64,000 nt of DNA from assembly GCA_001692895.1 (NCBI GenBank), contig KV748184.1, forward strand, positions 2,480,001 through 2,544,000. Reading direction: 5' to 3'. Both the position numbers and the translations under genes were made by a program. Shown here piece after piece: positions 34,763-45,057 of the stretch (the first letter of the stretch is position 1; every line of letters begins with the position of its first letter). This DNA comes from Cenococcum geophilum 1.58 (lineage: Eukaryota > Ascomycota > Dothideomycetes > Gloniales > Gloniaceae). Under the pieces are notes generated by a model, which saw only the letters and a list, made by a program, of their open reading frames with translations, did no database searches and was not told the origin of the DNA.

Positions 34763-36873
34763 CTATACCTCGTTGCTAGGGTATTGCACCTTCTCTGTAG
34801 GAACAAATTCTTCCTTGATGGACCTTACGCTAACAAACCTGCTTAGCAAGTTCGCACTTCCCGCCTTATCGTTCGTGCCACTGGCTCTCGATCCTGTATA
34901 CCTGGATTAGGGGTGCTGTTCGATAGAAGATGGAAAAGAATAAAACTCACCCCCAAAGGGCTGCTGTGATACGACGGCTCCTATTTAAGCGCCTATTAAT
35001 ATACGCGGATTTTGATAAGGATATAGTGTTGCTGATATAGCTCCTTACCTGTGCATTTGCAGTTGATATAAAAATTGCCAGCTGAATTCCTCAATGCATC
35101 TTCTGCAAAACGAACTGCCTCCCTGTCCTTCGCGAAGACAGCACCAGTGAGGGCGTACTCTGATGTGCTATCTATCTGTTTGCAGATGGAAGCGAAGGCA
35201 TCAGCAGGAGCGGCAGTGTCATCGTATACGTATACCACTAGGATTGGACCAAAAAGCTCGCGGGATAGAAGAGGGTGATTGGGGTTGGTGGTTTGATAGA
35301 TGGTAGGGTGAACGTAGTAGCCCCTGCTGGAATCGTACTTTCCGCCGACAAGAAGCTCGAGCTCCTTGTCATTCTTCGCTTCATCGATGGTCGATGATAG
35401 CTTCTTGAACGAGGCCTCGTGGATTACAGGACCGATGAAATTCGAGAAGTCTGACGGCTCGCCAACTTTCAGAGCTTCAGTTTCGGAAATAAGGTGGGAT
35501 TTGAAGGTCGGCCACATGGACGAGGGAATATACGCTCGTGAGCACGCACTACATTTTTGGCCTTGGTATTCGAAAGCTCCTCGTACGGTCTGAACAACAG
35601 CGTTTGTGACATCCGCGCTACGGTGCACGAGATGGAAGTTCTTGCCGCCCGTCTCGCCTACGATGCGCGGGTACCCCTGATACTTACCCTCTGCAACTCC
35701 TGCGGCAATCTTTCCGTATAGGGAGCGGAAAACAGCTGTGCTGCCGGTGTAGTGAAGCGCTGCGAATTGCCTGTGGGAGAGGATTGCCTTGGTGACTTCT
35801 TCGGCATCGCCTGGGACGAATTGAATTACATTAGGAGGAAGACCTGCTTCCATCAGGATGCTATAGATTAGCCAGTTAGAGGCTACGGCGAAAGGAGACG
35901 GTTTCCAGACGACTACGTTTCCCATTAATGCTGGGGCAGCGGGGAGGTTACCGCCAATGGCGGTGAAGTTAAAGGGTGTGATAGCGTAGACGAATCCCTC
36001 GAGAGGTCGATATTCAACCCGGCTAGCATTTCGGTAAGTATTTAGGAGAGTTGAAGGATCATAAATTTTTTGACTAACTTCCATACTCCGGGTGAATTGT
36101 GCATGGGCTGGTGGCCGTATGTCTCCTCAGCATACTGCACATTGAATCTGGAGCCAGTTAGATCTTATAATCTATCTTGCGGGCCCTAGAACCGAAGCAT
36201 AGATACCTCAAGAAGTCGCACAGCTCGGCCGCAGCATCAATCTCTGCTTGCCATGCATTTTTGCCTTGGCCTACTATTGTTGCCGCCATGAGCTCATATC
36301 TGTATTTTCCAGAAATTAAGTCCGCAGCCTTGAGAAAAACTGCAGCCCGGTCCGCAAATGGTAATGATTCCCATGCTGGCTTTGCTGCGAGAGCAGCGTC
36401 AATTGCTCGTTTGACCTCTTCAGTACTAGCGTTGGAGTACTTTGCAACGACGTCAGAGTGGGAGGATGGATCGTGTTGTGTGAGGACGGAAGAGTCTTTT
36501 ATCTTGATGACGGTTAGTTAAAAGAAGTAAAAAACCTTCTGTGACAATGTGTACTTCTTTCCCTGCTACCACCAAAGGCACCTCAAGCGGGGCCTGATTC
36601 TTTAGAGCTGCGATTGCATCTTGTAGCTTCTGCCTGTCGGTAGAATCTTTGGCGTAGTGTTTCTGCAATAGTATGATTAACGAGAAGCTCAAATCCTGAT
36701 GATCCAGATCAGAAACTCACGTTTGGTTCGTTGGCGACTACAGGCACCTTGAAACTAGCGATAGAAGCCATGCTTTTTCTTAGCTGAAGCTGTGTGGTAA
36801 GGGATGGTGGTTTAATGCGGGTTAGACAGCGATTAATCTGGAAGAGGGATTGTAAGCCTCTGGAATAACCCAT
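34763..36873 (-). CDS. PUT2: Delta-1-pyrroline-5-carboxylate dehydrogenase, mitochondrial
   Basis: NAD-dependent aldehyde dehydrogenase that oxidises P5C (glutamate semialdehyde) to glutamate, the second step of proline catabolism. Model: complement(join(34763..34893,34951..34980,35049..36022,36079..36147,36207..36495,36536..36662,36721..36873)), 590 aa, seven exons. Exon 6 is a 30 nt micro-exon giving GAVVSQQPFG; the intron 36496-36535 is only 40 nt. The general base is E336 (GETGGKNF) and the nucleophile C370 (GQKCSACS), 34 apart as in all ALDHs. The N-terminus from ATG 36873 (MGYSRGLQSLFQINRCLTRI) is Arg-rich without acidic residues, a likely matrix-targeting peptide; an internal ATG at 36771 (MASIASF) could start a shorter form. 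Ends GGSRASGTNDKAGSAN...EKVQYPSNEV. Confidence 0.94.
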
Positions 36874-37252
36874 GGGTAGTGTGAGAGAAGATAAACAGAG
36901 GCAATTGGAGAGGTGAGCAGGCGTACATTTATAATGCGTTGTGGTGATGATGGTTTGTGAGAGCTCTGCGGTTTGCGTCGGTTCAGCGAAGCTGGCGGGT
37001 GGGGTTAAGAGGGGCGCAACTTCGGTGTCACCGCTTTGGTCATTCAGCAACGTTTTGCATAACAATAGCTGTATCCTCGATCATTTCTACTTGACAATCA
37101 ACGCCGATATTGCATATCATATCCCCCGAAAGAAAAGAACCAATTCGGTGAAATTGGCGTAGTAATGGACAGGTTGTATACGAAACCTAGTACTGCATTG
37201 CTCAATTAACCCAACGCCAGAACTCCTGGCATTCTGAAGATGCATTCCTTTT
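36874..37252. promoter_or_regulatory. P5C dehydrogenase promoter / NUG1 3' flank
   Basis: 379 bp between the start of the P5C dehydrogenase gene (-) and the end of the NUG1 gene (-). No proline-regulator site could be named with confidence. Confidence 0.45.
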
Positions 37253-39021
37253 TCATGTCTCCATGGTCCCAGCCGCATTGTTGGCATCGTCTCCCCACAA
37301 ACCTTCAAGCTTAAACTCAGCCGCCCACTCCTTGACAATCTCCTTTTGATCTCCGACGGGAGCTGCTGAGCCTTGAGCAGCATTAGAAGGAGCCTCTGTT
37401 GCCACCTGAAGGACTGGAGCGTCCATCCAACCTTGAATTCTACCATCCCTCCAGTCTGTAATGACAGCTTGGGCTGCACTATGGATGTTGGGCACACCTC
37501 CCTTCCCCAGTCGGCCTCTCTTCCTAGCAACTTGAATTAGAAAATCCGTAGTCATGTCTCCGTTGGTAGTCATTAATGGCGGTAGGCCGTACACGTCTAG
37601 CAGCTTTGAGAACATATCAGGCGACGAGGATAGCCTTTTGAGAAGTAGTGTGACTGCCGGAACCGGGTCTTCAATTTCTTTGGGAGGTATGGCGTTTAGA
37701 AGGATCAGGCGGGCTTGCTCTTCGATTTTGCTAGCCTTGGAGGGTTCCGTGGAGCTTGGGAACACTATTCCTGGAGAATCGAGCAGCTTGAGCTTGTTGT
37801 CCAGTTTAACTTCCCGTAGACTTGTCGTGACTCCGGCTTCGGCTCCGACAGGACATGCACCAGTTCTCCCTCCCAGCCGTGAAGTGAGAGCATTGATAAC
37901 AGAAGACTTTCCGACGTTAGGATACCCGATAACCCCTACCGATACTGACCGCTTTAGCTGCCTTGATTGTGCAAAAGATTTGAGTGCTTTGAATAGTGCC
38001 TCTGCAGTCCCCTTCACTGTGAGTTGCTTATGACCGAAAGCCTGTGCATTCGGTGCTGAGTTTGCAGCCCGAAGCGGTAATGTTGGGAAGTATCGTCGCA
38101 GATGAACCAACCAGGCCTTGAGTACTGGGGAAGGAATTAGATCAATCTTGTTGAGAATGAGAATGAGGCGCTTGCTCCCCCCCTCAGACGCCATAACCAT
38201 ACGTTCCACCTCTTTTGATCTTGTCCCTTCTGGATCTCTTGCGTCAAGAATGTATAGTACAACATCTGCAGAATCAACTACTTGTTTGAAGACTTTGTCG
38301 AAAGCTTTCCTGGAAGAGTCTTTGCGAGCCGCTGACGTAGAGGCTCCTTCCGCACCGGTTTCATCAATACCATTCCAAGAATCACCCTCATCTTCGTCCA
38401 TCTCATCCGCGCTATCCACTTCGTTGACCTGTTGGTATTCAGCGGCACGGGCTTTGGCCGAGGCTAGCAATGCTGCCATGGGGTTTGAATCGTCCTGAGC
38501 AGTCAGCACCGATCTATGTGGGTTTTGTGCGCACTTCATAGACTCACGACCTGCATAAAATCATCCTCATCTGTGTCATAATCTAGTAAGGCGTCTTCAT
38601 CCTCCTCTTCCTCTGCTGCATCCTCAGCGTCTTGCTCAGCGGCAGTAGTACTAAGTCTCTGCGCTCTTGCAAGCTCTTTCCGTCTCATATTCTCTTCTTC
38701 CTTTAGCCTCCTCTTTTCTTCAATATCTTGCAGGATCTTGTCTTTGTAGGGGAATAGGTTCGGAATGCCAGGGTCCTTCTTTAACCGCGAACGCCATTCT
38801 GGGTTCTATATGATGTCAGTGAACAAGTGTGAGACATTGATCACTAAGGCTTACCTTTTTGGCTAGCTTTCGTGCTTTTCGTTGTTTCGCAGCAGAGGCT
38901 TTTTCGATCTTGTGCCGCAGCCGCACAGGCGTGCGCTTTGATGTGGGTTCTTTATAAAGGTATTAGCGCCCGTTCCTCTATATTTATGATTTATTTAATA
39001 CGTACTCCCAACCTTTGGCAT
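37253..39021 (-). CDS. NUG1: Nucleolar circularly permuted GTPase Nug1/GNL3-like
   Basis: GTPase needed for assembly and nuclear export of pre-60S ribosomes. Model: complement(join(37253..38494,38551..38805,38855..38949,39006..39021)), 535 aa. Exon 1 is 16 nt (MPKVG plus one base, donor GTACGT). The N-terminus is very basic (KPTSKRTPVRLRHKIEKASAAKQRKARKLAKK), followed by an acidic stretch. G motifs are in permuted order: NKID 237-240, then GYPNVGKSS 312-320, GVTTS about 343, DSPG 361-364, the hallmark of the YlqF/Nug1/Nog2 group. Nug1 and Grn1 are hard to separate by eye; length and N-terminus favour Nug1. Divergent from the HAD phosphatase, 275 bp between starts. Confidence 0.9.
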
Positions 39022-39296
39022 TGCTACAGGCTACTATGATGTCGAGATACCTTTGTGGGTTGAATCTCAAAAATTCCATTGCGGCCAAGATTTCACGGCA
39101 AATGCCAATGCGGTCTGCGATGGCAGAAATTTTCGGAAGCATTCCCCGATTTGTCAGGTCCGAAGGCCTTCCCCAGATTTTTCATTATATATATTATTCT
39201 TGTATATCTTCCGGTCTTCTCAAGTGCCAGATCGTAGATTTTCCAAAAACCATCAAACGGAAAAACTACTTGTACTCCTTCCTCTTTCGACACATT
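39022..39296. promoter_or_regulatory. Divergent promoter NUG1 (-) / HAD phosphatase (+)
   Basis: 275 bp between the two start codons. No clear element seen. Confidence 0.55.
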
Positions 39297-40174
39297 ATGC
39301 CGCACAGTGTTGAAACCTCGTTCTCCGCAAAGGCGGAGATCCACTCGTTCCATGGCCTAGTAAGTTACTTCGGGCAAATGATTGTACAAGGACGGAAGTT
39401 TACGAGGCTTTAGCTCTTTGATATGGACGGCACTATTATTGATTCGACAAATGCGATAGTCAAACATTGGCAAAAGTATTACTTGGCTTAAAAAGTGAAC
39501 GGCCATTCGCTGACTCCATCAGGGTAGGAAATGAGCTGGGCGTCGATCCGAACGTTATTCTCGCTACATCCCATGGACGAAGATCTATTGATGTCCTCCA
39601 AATCTATGAGCCAGAGCGTGCCAACTGGGAATGTTAGTCTTTCAAGCGATGAAAAAAATTTCTGTATTAATTCAAAACCGTAGATGTCAGCCACATCGAA
39701 GGCTTGATCCCGAAGCAATTTGGGTCAGACGCGGTGGAAATTGCGGGATCACGGTCATTGCTAGAGCAACTGGAACAAACCTCTGTCCCGTGGGCTATCG
39801 TCACGTCCGGCACGAGGCCGTTGGTTACAGGATGGTTTGATGTCATGAACCTGGCCCATCCGAAAAACCTCGTTGTGGCAGAGGACGTGCAGCACGGCAA
39901 GCCGGATCCGGCATGCTATCAACTTGGCCGAGCGAAACTTAATCTCCCTCGGGACGCTTCAATTCTGGTGCTGGAAGATGCACCGGCAGGAGTGCGTGCT
40001 GGGAAAGCTGCAGGGTTTAAAGTAGTTGGACTTGCTACGACTCATTCATTGGAGCAGCTTAGGGACGCAGGCGCGGATTGGATCGTCCGTGATATGCGGA
40101 GCGTGAAGCTCAAAGAATGGGAAAAAAGCACGGGAGAGGCCAAGATCGAGATTTCCGATGCCCTGGTCGGATAG
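39297..40174 (+). CDS. HAD-family phosphatase (glycerol-phosphate / deoxysugar-phosphate type)
   Basis: Small cytosolic HAD hydrolase of the yeast Gpp/Dog group, which dephosphorylates glycerol 3-phosphate or 2-deoxyglucose 6-phosphate. Model: join(39297..39359,39414..39475,39523..39632,39684..40174), 241 aa. Start MPHSVETSFSAKAEIHSFHG. Motif I is DMDGT with nucleophile D24 and acid/base D26; the cap has ATSHGRRSIDVLQIYEPE; motif II is IVTSGTRPL, the motif III Lys is in HGKPDPACY, and motif IV is LVLEDAPAGVRAG. All catalytic residues are present. The final residues (KIEISDALVG) match the family end. Which substrate is used cannot be told from sequence. Confidence 0.92.
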
Positions 40175-40720
40175 ACTTCGATGGCGTGAGATCGGTGTCC
40201 AGATTCCTCCTCGGCTTCAACACGGCCGTCGCTTTGGGAACCTTCCCCAACAAAACGCCCGAAACAGTTGACAACTTCGATTCACATTCTCGTGCGGATG
40301 ATTCTTTCGACATTTAAGATTTCTAGAAGTCATGGATTTTTTTAGTAGTACTCTTACATTACACGAACTAGGATTCAGCACTGCATCAGCTTAGTGGGTG
40401 TGTTGCATCACATAGAAACTTTTGGAGCATTTGGAGCAACACTTTCGCGATTCTAGAAGGGTTACAGGCTACAGCGCATTGCAGACGTCATCCGGGATTG
40501 GCCTAAATATTATTATTATTTTATGTTAGTTGAAGATGTTATGATTTTCCCTGCTCACAAGAGGCAATTGTTGCTCTGGTGTTACGATTTACAGTCTTTA
40601 ATCTGGCCTATTTTATCAAAGGAAATTACCATCTGCCTAGTCACTATCGTAAGCATTCAAAGCAGAGATTTGAAATATGGAGACATTCAAGCGCATGATG
40701 AGAGGCTGTACTTCCACCCT
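40175..40720. other. Intergenic, nothing recognisable
   Basis: 3' flank of the HAD gene, left of the pogo-like MITE. No motif or repeat seen apart from short AT-rich runs. Confidence 0.5.
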
Positions 40721-40723
40721 GTA

Positions 40724-40952
40724 ACGTATGTGATGGGGTTTTGACCGACACCCTAGTTTTGACCGAAAGGAACATCAAAATTTTACCTAAGTTGTATCTA
40801 TCACGCCTAGGTAAGCGTTAGCACGATACACCGCCTTTTAAATATATGTGTTACTCTAATTTTGGCAGAACAATAAAACTTTACTTAAAATAGCAGGCGG
40901 TACGCTAGCTCGGTCAAAACTAGGGTGTCGGTCAAAACCCCATCACATACGT
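40724..40952. mobile_element. Pogo-like MITE with perfect terminal inverted repeats
   Basis: 229 bp element starting ACGTATGTGATGGGG and ending in its exact reverse complement, flanked by TA on both sides (40722-40723 and 40953-40954), the target duplication of Tc1/mariner/pogo elements. The arms match perfectly over 46 bp when flanking bases are included (40721-40766 against 40910-40955). The interior is AT-rich with no open frame, so it is non-autonomous. Perfect arms suggest recent activity or conversion. Confidence 0.85.
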
Positions 40953-40955
40953 TAC

Positions 40956-42587
40956 AACCAATTCCCTGGCGCGATGTGCTTTCAGCTGGTAGAGCTCTCT
41001 TGGCCATCACGAAGCTCGCTATTAGGTCAATCTACTTGGCTGAGGGGTCGGGGGGAAGCTAACAGCTGCTGGCTTTTAGGGTAACCGTCACGCTCGAATA
41101 GCCTGTGGTAAACCTTATGTTGGACCAGTTCACTGTCGGTTGGAGCGTATTGGGGCGGTACGGAACGCCGTAGGGTTTGAAGTCTGCAAGGTACGATACT
41201 CCATTGATACCAGACAACCCGCGCGGCTTCCGAGAGCCAGACCCGAGGCGCAGCGTACCCCTGGAGGGTGCAGATTCGCGCCCGCAATAGGCTGGTTGAG
41301 TGGTACGAGCCGGCATACGAGTCGGCCGGCTGGCGACTTGATTGTTCAACAAGTCTGGTATGGAATTGAGGCGCCGTGAGATGCTATCGGAGGGCTATCG
41401 GCAACATGAATGGAGCGTTGGACGGCGAGACGATTCGAGTTGGCGCTTGACATCGGGGAAAAGGGAAAAGGAGTCAGTCCAGTAGCGCCCGTCAGGCTCG
41501 CCGTTACCAGGCTTGCCAGGCTCGCCAGGCCGTCGCTCGGGGCATGGGCTCGCGGGCGGGCAGGCTGGAAGCAGAGTCCGGAATGTTCGTGATGATGGTT
41601 AAATGGTGTGCTCGCGATGCGCTGTCAGCAACAAACCCTCCGCTGCTCGCCATCAGGGCCCATGCCCATCCGCTGTCGTCTCCCATGCTGCGAATCTCCC
41701 GGAAACTCGTTTTCAGAATCGCTGGGCAATCGAGATGGAGGTTCGCGTAACAAAGGAACAGCACTGAATTTCCCCTAAGCTCCTCCACACTCGAGCAGAT
41801 CAGCCGCCCGAGCGCGATGTGGCCAATGGGGAATGCCGTAGCATTTGGTCCCCCTGCGCCACCGCAAGCCCCAAGCTCCTGAGAGCGCAAGATCCCGTCG
41901 ACGGCCAGAGCCGGTGACGAAGACTGTGCGTCGCGCCCTGACAGCTCGCTGGAGGGTAGGCCAACAGCGGCCTTCGTGGGCGAGCAGAAGTCGGCCGTCC
42001 CTCCCAGCATCTCGACACGCCGTGCTGACTCCAGACCCTCAGAAGCTAAGCGGAGAATCATGCGTGGGGTTATTTTGGGCGCTGCCAGCGGAGAGATGCG
42101 CAGTGTCTTGGGGGCTGCGGCCAATGGGCTTAGGTTGATTTTGCAGCCCCCGGTCGTCTCTGCACGCCGCCATGCCCCCGTAACCTTCGGGCCTGAGGGC
42201 TCCTCGACATCGCCTTGCCCTGCGCTCAAGTAGCAGCGACGCCTCCATTCTCCTGACCTTTTTCCCTCTCTCACCCAGTCCTCGCCCACCACACTCGCTT
42301 CAGCCCAGCTTCGTCGTTTCTCTCGTTCTTGCCAGAAGACTGCGCTGCAGTATTAATGTTATAATTGCTGTCACTCGTTTCTGTCCGCATTGTTTGACCA
42401 CCCAGCTCTCTCTTCCGCTTATCCCGCCGTCCGCTGCGGAGCGAGCTCGCGCGCCCAGCTTTGCATCCACCCAGCGTCCCCACGACGCCAGCTAATACTC
42501 GCACTCCTTACCAACCCGTTGCGACCCACCCTCTACCCGCCAGAATTGTCGTAGAAAGCATTATTATCTCCTCACAGAGCGCAGAGG
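40956..42587. promoter_or_regulatory. Long GC-rich upstream region of homeobox gene
   Basis: 1.6 kb. The frame 41504-42292 (minus, 262 codons) and overlapping plus-strand frames lack any motif and look like GC-rich chance openings. Low-complexity GCTCGCCAGGC-like runs lie near 41500-41570. Probably promoter and long leader of the homeobox gene. Confidence 0.45.
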
Positions 42588-45057
42588 ATGGATCCTTTTG
42601 GATCCTCGATGCGAGCCTATGCGAATGACCGGGACCCTCCTAACCCACACCACAACCTCCATCCGAGTCGACTCCCTAATGGTCCTTCCAAAACCATGAC
42701 AGAATTAAACCAAAAACAACATGCTCAGAATCCTGCGCATGCCTGTGCAGACGTCAAGCCGCGCCTCACAAAGGAGCAGCATGATATCCTCGAAGCCCAC
42801 TTCCAGCAGCAGCACAAGCCGAGCACCAGCACCAAGAAAGGATTTGCCGAGAGTCTCGGAGTCCCGGTGGACAAGATCAACGTAAGTTGGCGATGCATTC
42901 CGAGTCAAATTGCCCATGACTTACACAATATAGAACTGGTTTCAGAACCGAAGAGCAAAAGTAAAGCAGGATCTGAAGAAGCAAATGAGCCAGTTTAACA
43001 TGAATATGAACGTGTATGGGACAAACAATAGTCTACCAATTGTTACCTCTCAATTCGGACATCAAAACGAACAAGGACATCCACAACAGACCGCGCAAGA
43101 CTTCTTTCCCATAAATGCCGACATCAGTCCGACCTGCCTTCCGGTCGACAGCATCGAAGGCCCTTCAGTCGTGGAACCACTTGGGCCTCCAATGCCACTG
43201 CACCAGGTATATGACATTCATATGCTCCGCTCTATCCCCGAAAGAGAAGGGCGAGCGTCGTATAACCCAGGTGCAGTGATGCAATCAGTCATGGCTGCTG
43301 CTGCTGGATCGTACATGCACAACACCTCGAATTCTGTTTTGTCCCAAGATCCATCCTTCACATACGACCAGGCGGGCATGTCTCAGCCATATGTGAACGA
43401 TGCCCCGTTTTCAACCCCGGCAAATCTTACCAACGAGCCTGGCTCCACGAACGATCTTTATGGACCACTGGGGGATTTTAGCTCCTTTGATTACCCGACA
43501 TTAACAACGACCTCCACATCAGTTCAGGCAGTTGACAGCAATGGTTCAATTTCTTCTGAACCGTCGCCGTTCTCCGGCGCTCAATCCAATACAACAACTC
43601 AATCGTCTACAGGCCAAAATGCCATGTCCTCCGTCAACTCAGTCGCTTCAGTTTACTCCAACTGGACGGAAGATCACACTTCCTCAACTGATATTACACC
43701 AGCTAACCAACACGAGGGCTCTTTCGACCACCCGTATGGCAACTTACCACAAGCTTCAGTATCAGAGCACGGCCTTCCGCTTTGGGGGACCGGTCAGCAA
43801 CACCCGATTGGTCAGCACTTTCAGCAGGCTGACATGTATCAACATAACAACACCTCGGCCCAGGCAATTTTATCTTCTCCCGAGCAGAATGAGTCGCATC
43901 AGCTGAGCACGAGTCATTCAGAGTTTGAACCGCCAATCACGTTTCCTGAAGAAGCATTATCACGCCGTAATTCTTCCACCACTGCTCTTGCGAAATCAAT
44001 AAGCACAGTTGGAATTCAAACCCGGCAACCGTCTACCGATGGCTTCAAACAACCTACCCAGCCATCAAGTATCGCTAGTCGCCGACAACGCCGACCTGCA
44101 GCTCTGGATTCTTCGACTCTAAGAAGTGCATCATATACAAGTGGCATGCCTGTTTCTCCAGGGACTAATCAGACACGCGATGTTGAACACAACCTGCGCC
44201 GCATCAGGTCTGTCGGAGTCACGAACACTGGCCGTGTTCAGAAGTCTGCGCCGGGCTCAGCTCAACGCTCTCCCCTAAATTTTACATTCGCCGAAGCAGC
44301 TGCATCACCAAAGTTCGCTCGACAAGCCTCAGGCTTTGCGACTGTAGGGCCTGTTGGTAGCTTGGCACCTCCAACTCCGCTGACGCCAAATGAAATGGCC
44401 CCATTTCCCTATTGGCAGAGCAATACTGTTATTAGAAGTCATGCACCAATGCCTGAGCACAGCAGCCCTGAAAGCCTCAATGTCTCTTGGTCTATGGAGC
44501 CTTCGTCTGCCGGATTATACTCGAATGCAACATCACCTCCAACCACTCCTCTAGATATTGGACAATTAAATCAAGCTCGTTTCAGCAATGCCCCCTTATA
44601 CCGTGATACACCTCCGCAGTCAGCTCCTGCAACCCAGCAATGCTTTCCCCGGACAGCATTCATGCCTCCACCCCAACCGAACACAGAGTTCCATCCTTCC
44701 AATGAATTGGCTATCGCACAACCCAAGCCATCACACTTTAGGAGGCCATCATTACCTGACACAGGCCATGTTGGTCTAAACGAGTGTCACATGCAGTTTC
44801 CAGTACAGCCAGCCAATATCGCAGGTGATCTTCAACTCGGCTACAGTTATCAGTATAAAGAGGGGACCATGAATGGATTCCAAAAGAATTTTATGGCAAG
44901 CTCTTCACAGGAGCCCTCGGTTAGCATGCCTGAATTTTTTGTACACGAGTACTCGCCGCCCCAAGCGGCTGGCCGGACGTCATTACCTCCAAGACCTCTA
45001 GAGACGCAGCCAAAAAATTACATCTTCGCAAATCAAGGCCCACATGACTTCCGGTGA
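42588..45057 (+). CDS. Homeobox transcription factor
   Basis: Nuclear DNA-binding regulator. Model: join(42588..42881,42934..45057), 805 aa. The homeodomain is at about residues 57-115; the 52 nt intron splits it just before the recognition helix, and splicing gives KINNWFQNRRAKVKQDLKKQ with W100, F101, N103 and R105 all present. The remaining 690 residues are Ser/Thr/Pro/Gln/Asn-rich and disordered-looking, without a second domain I recognise. Homeobox regulators of this architecture often control conidiation or fruiting in filamentous ascomycetes (family knowledge, not shown here). Start ATG 42588 (MDPFGSSMRAY); stop TGA at 45055-45057. Confidence 0.9.

Noticed and set aside
34996-36084. 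P5C dehydrogenase as a single 362-residue frame starting MEVSQKIYD
   Set aside because: The first residues are intron sequence and the last (KELYQQHYILIKIRVY) are also intron; flanking exons restore the full family sequence.
40980-41010. tRNA-like CAGCTGGTAGAGCTC
   Set aside because: It resembles a D-arm only; no T-arm or acceptor stem can be drawn around it.
41504-42292. 262-codon open frame on the minus strand
   Set aside because: No domain, unusual composition, overlapping open frames on the other strand, and GC-rich DNA that favours chance openings.
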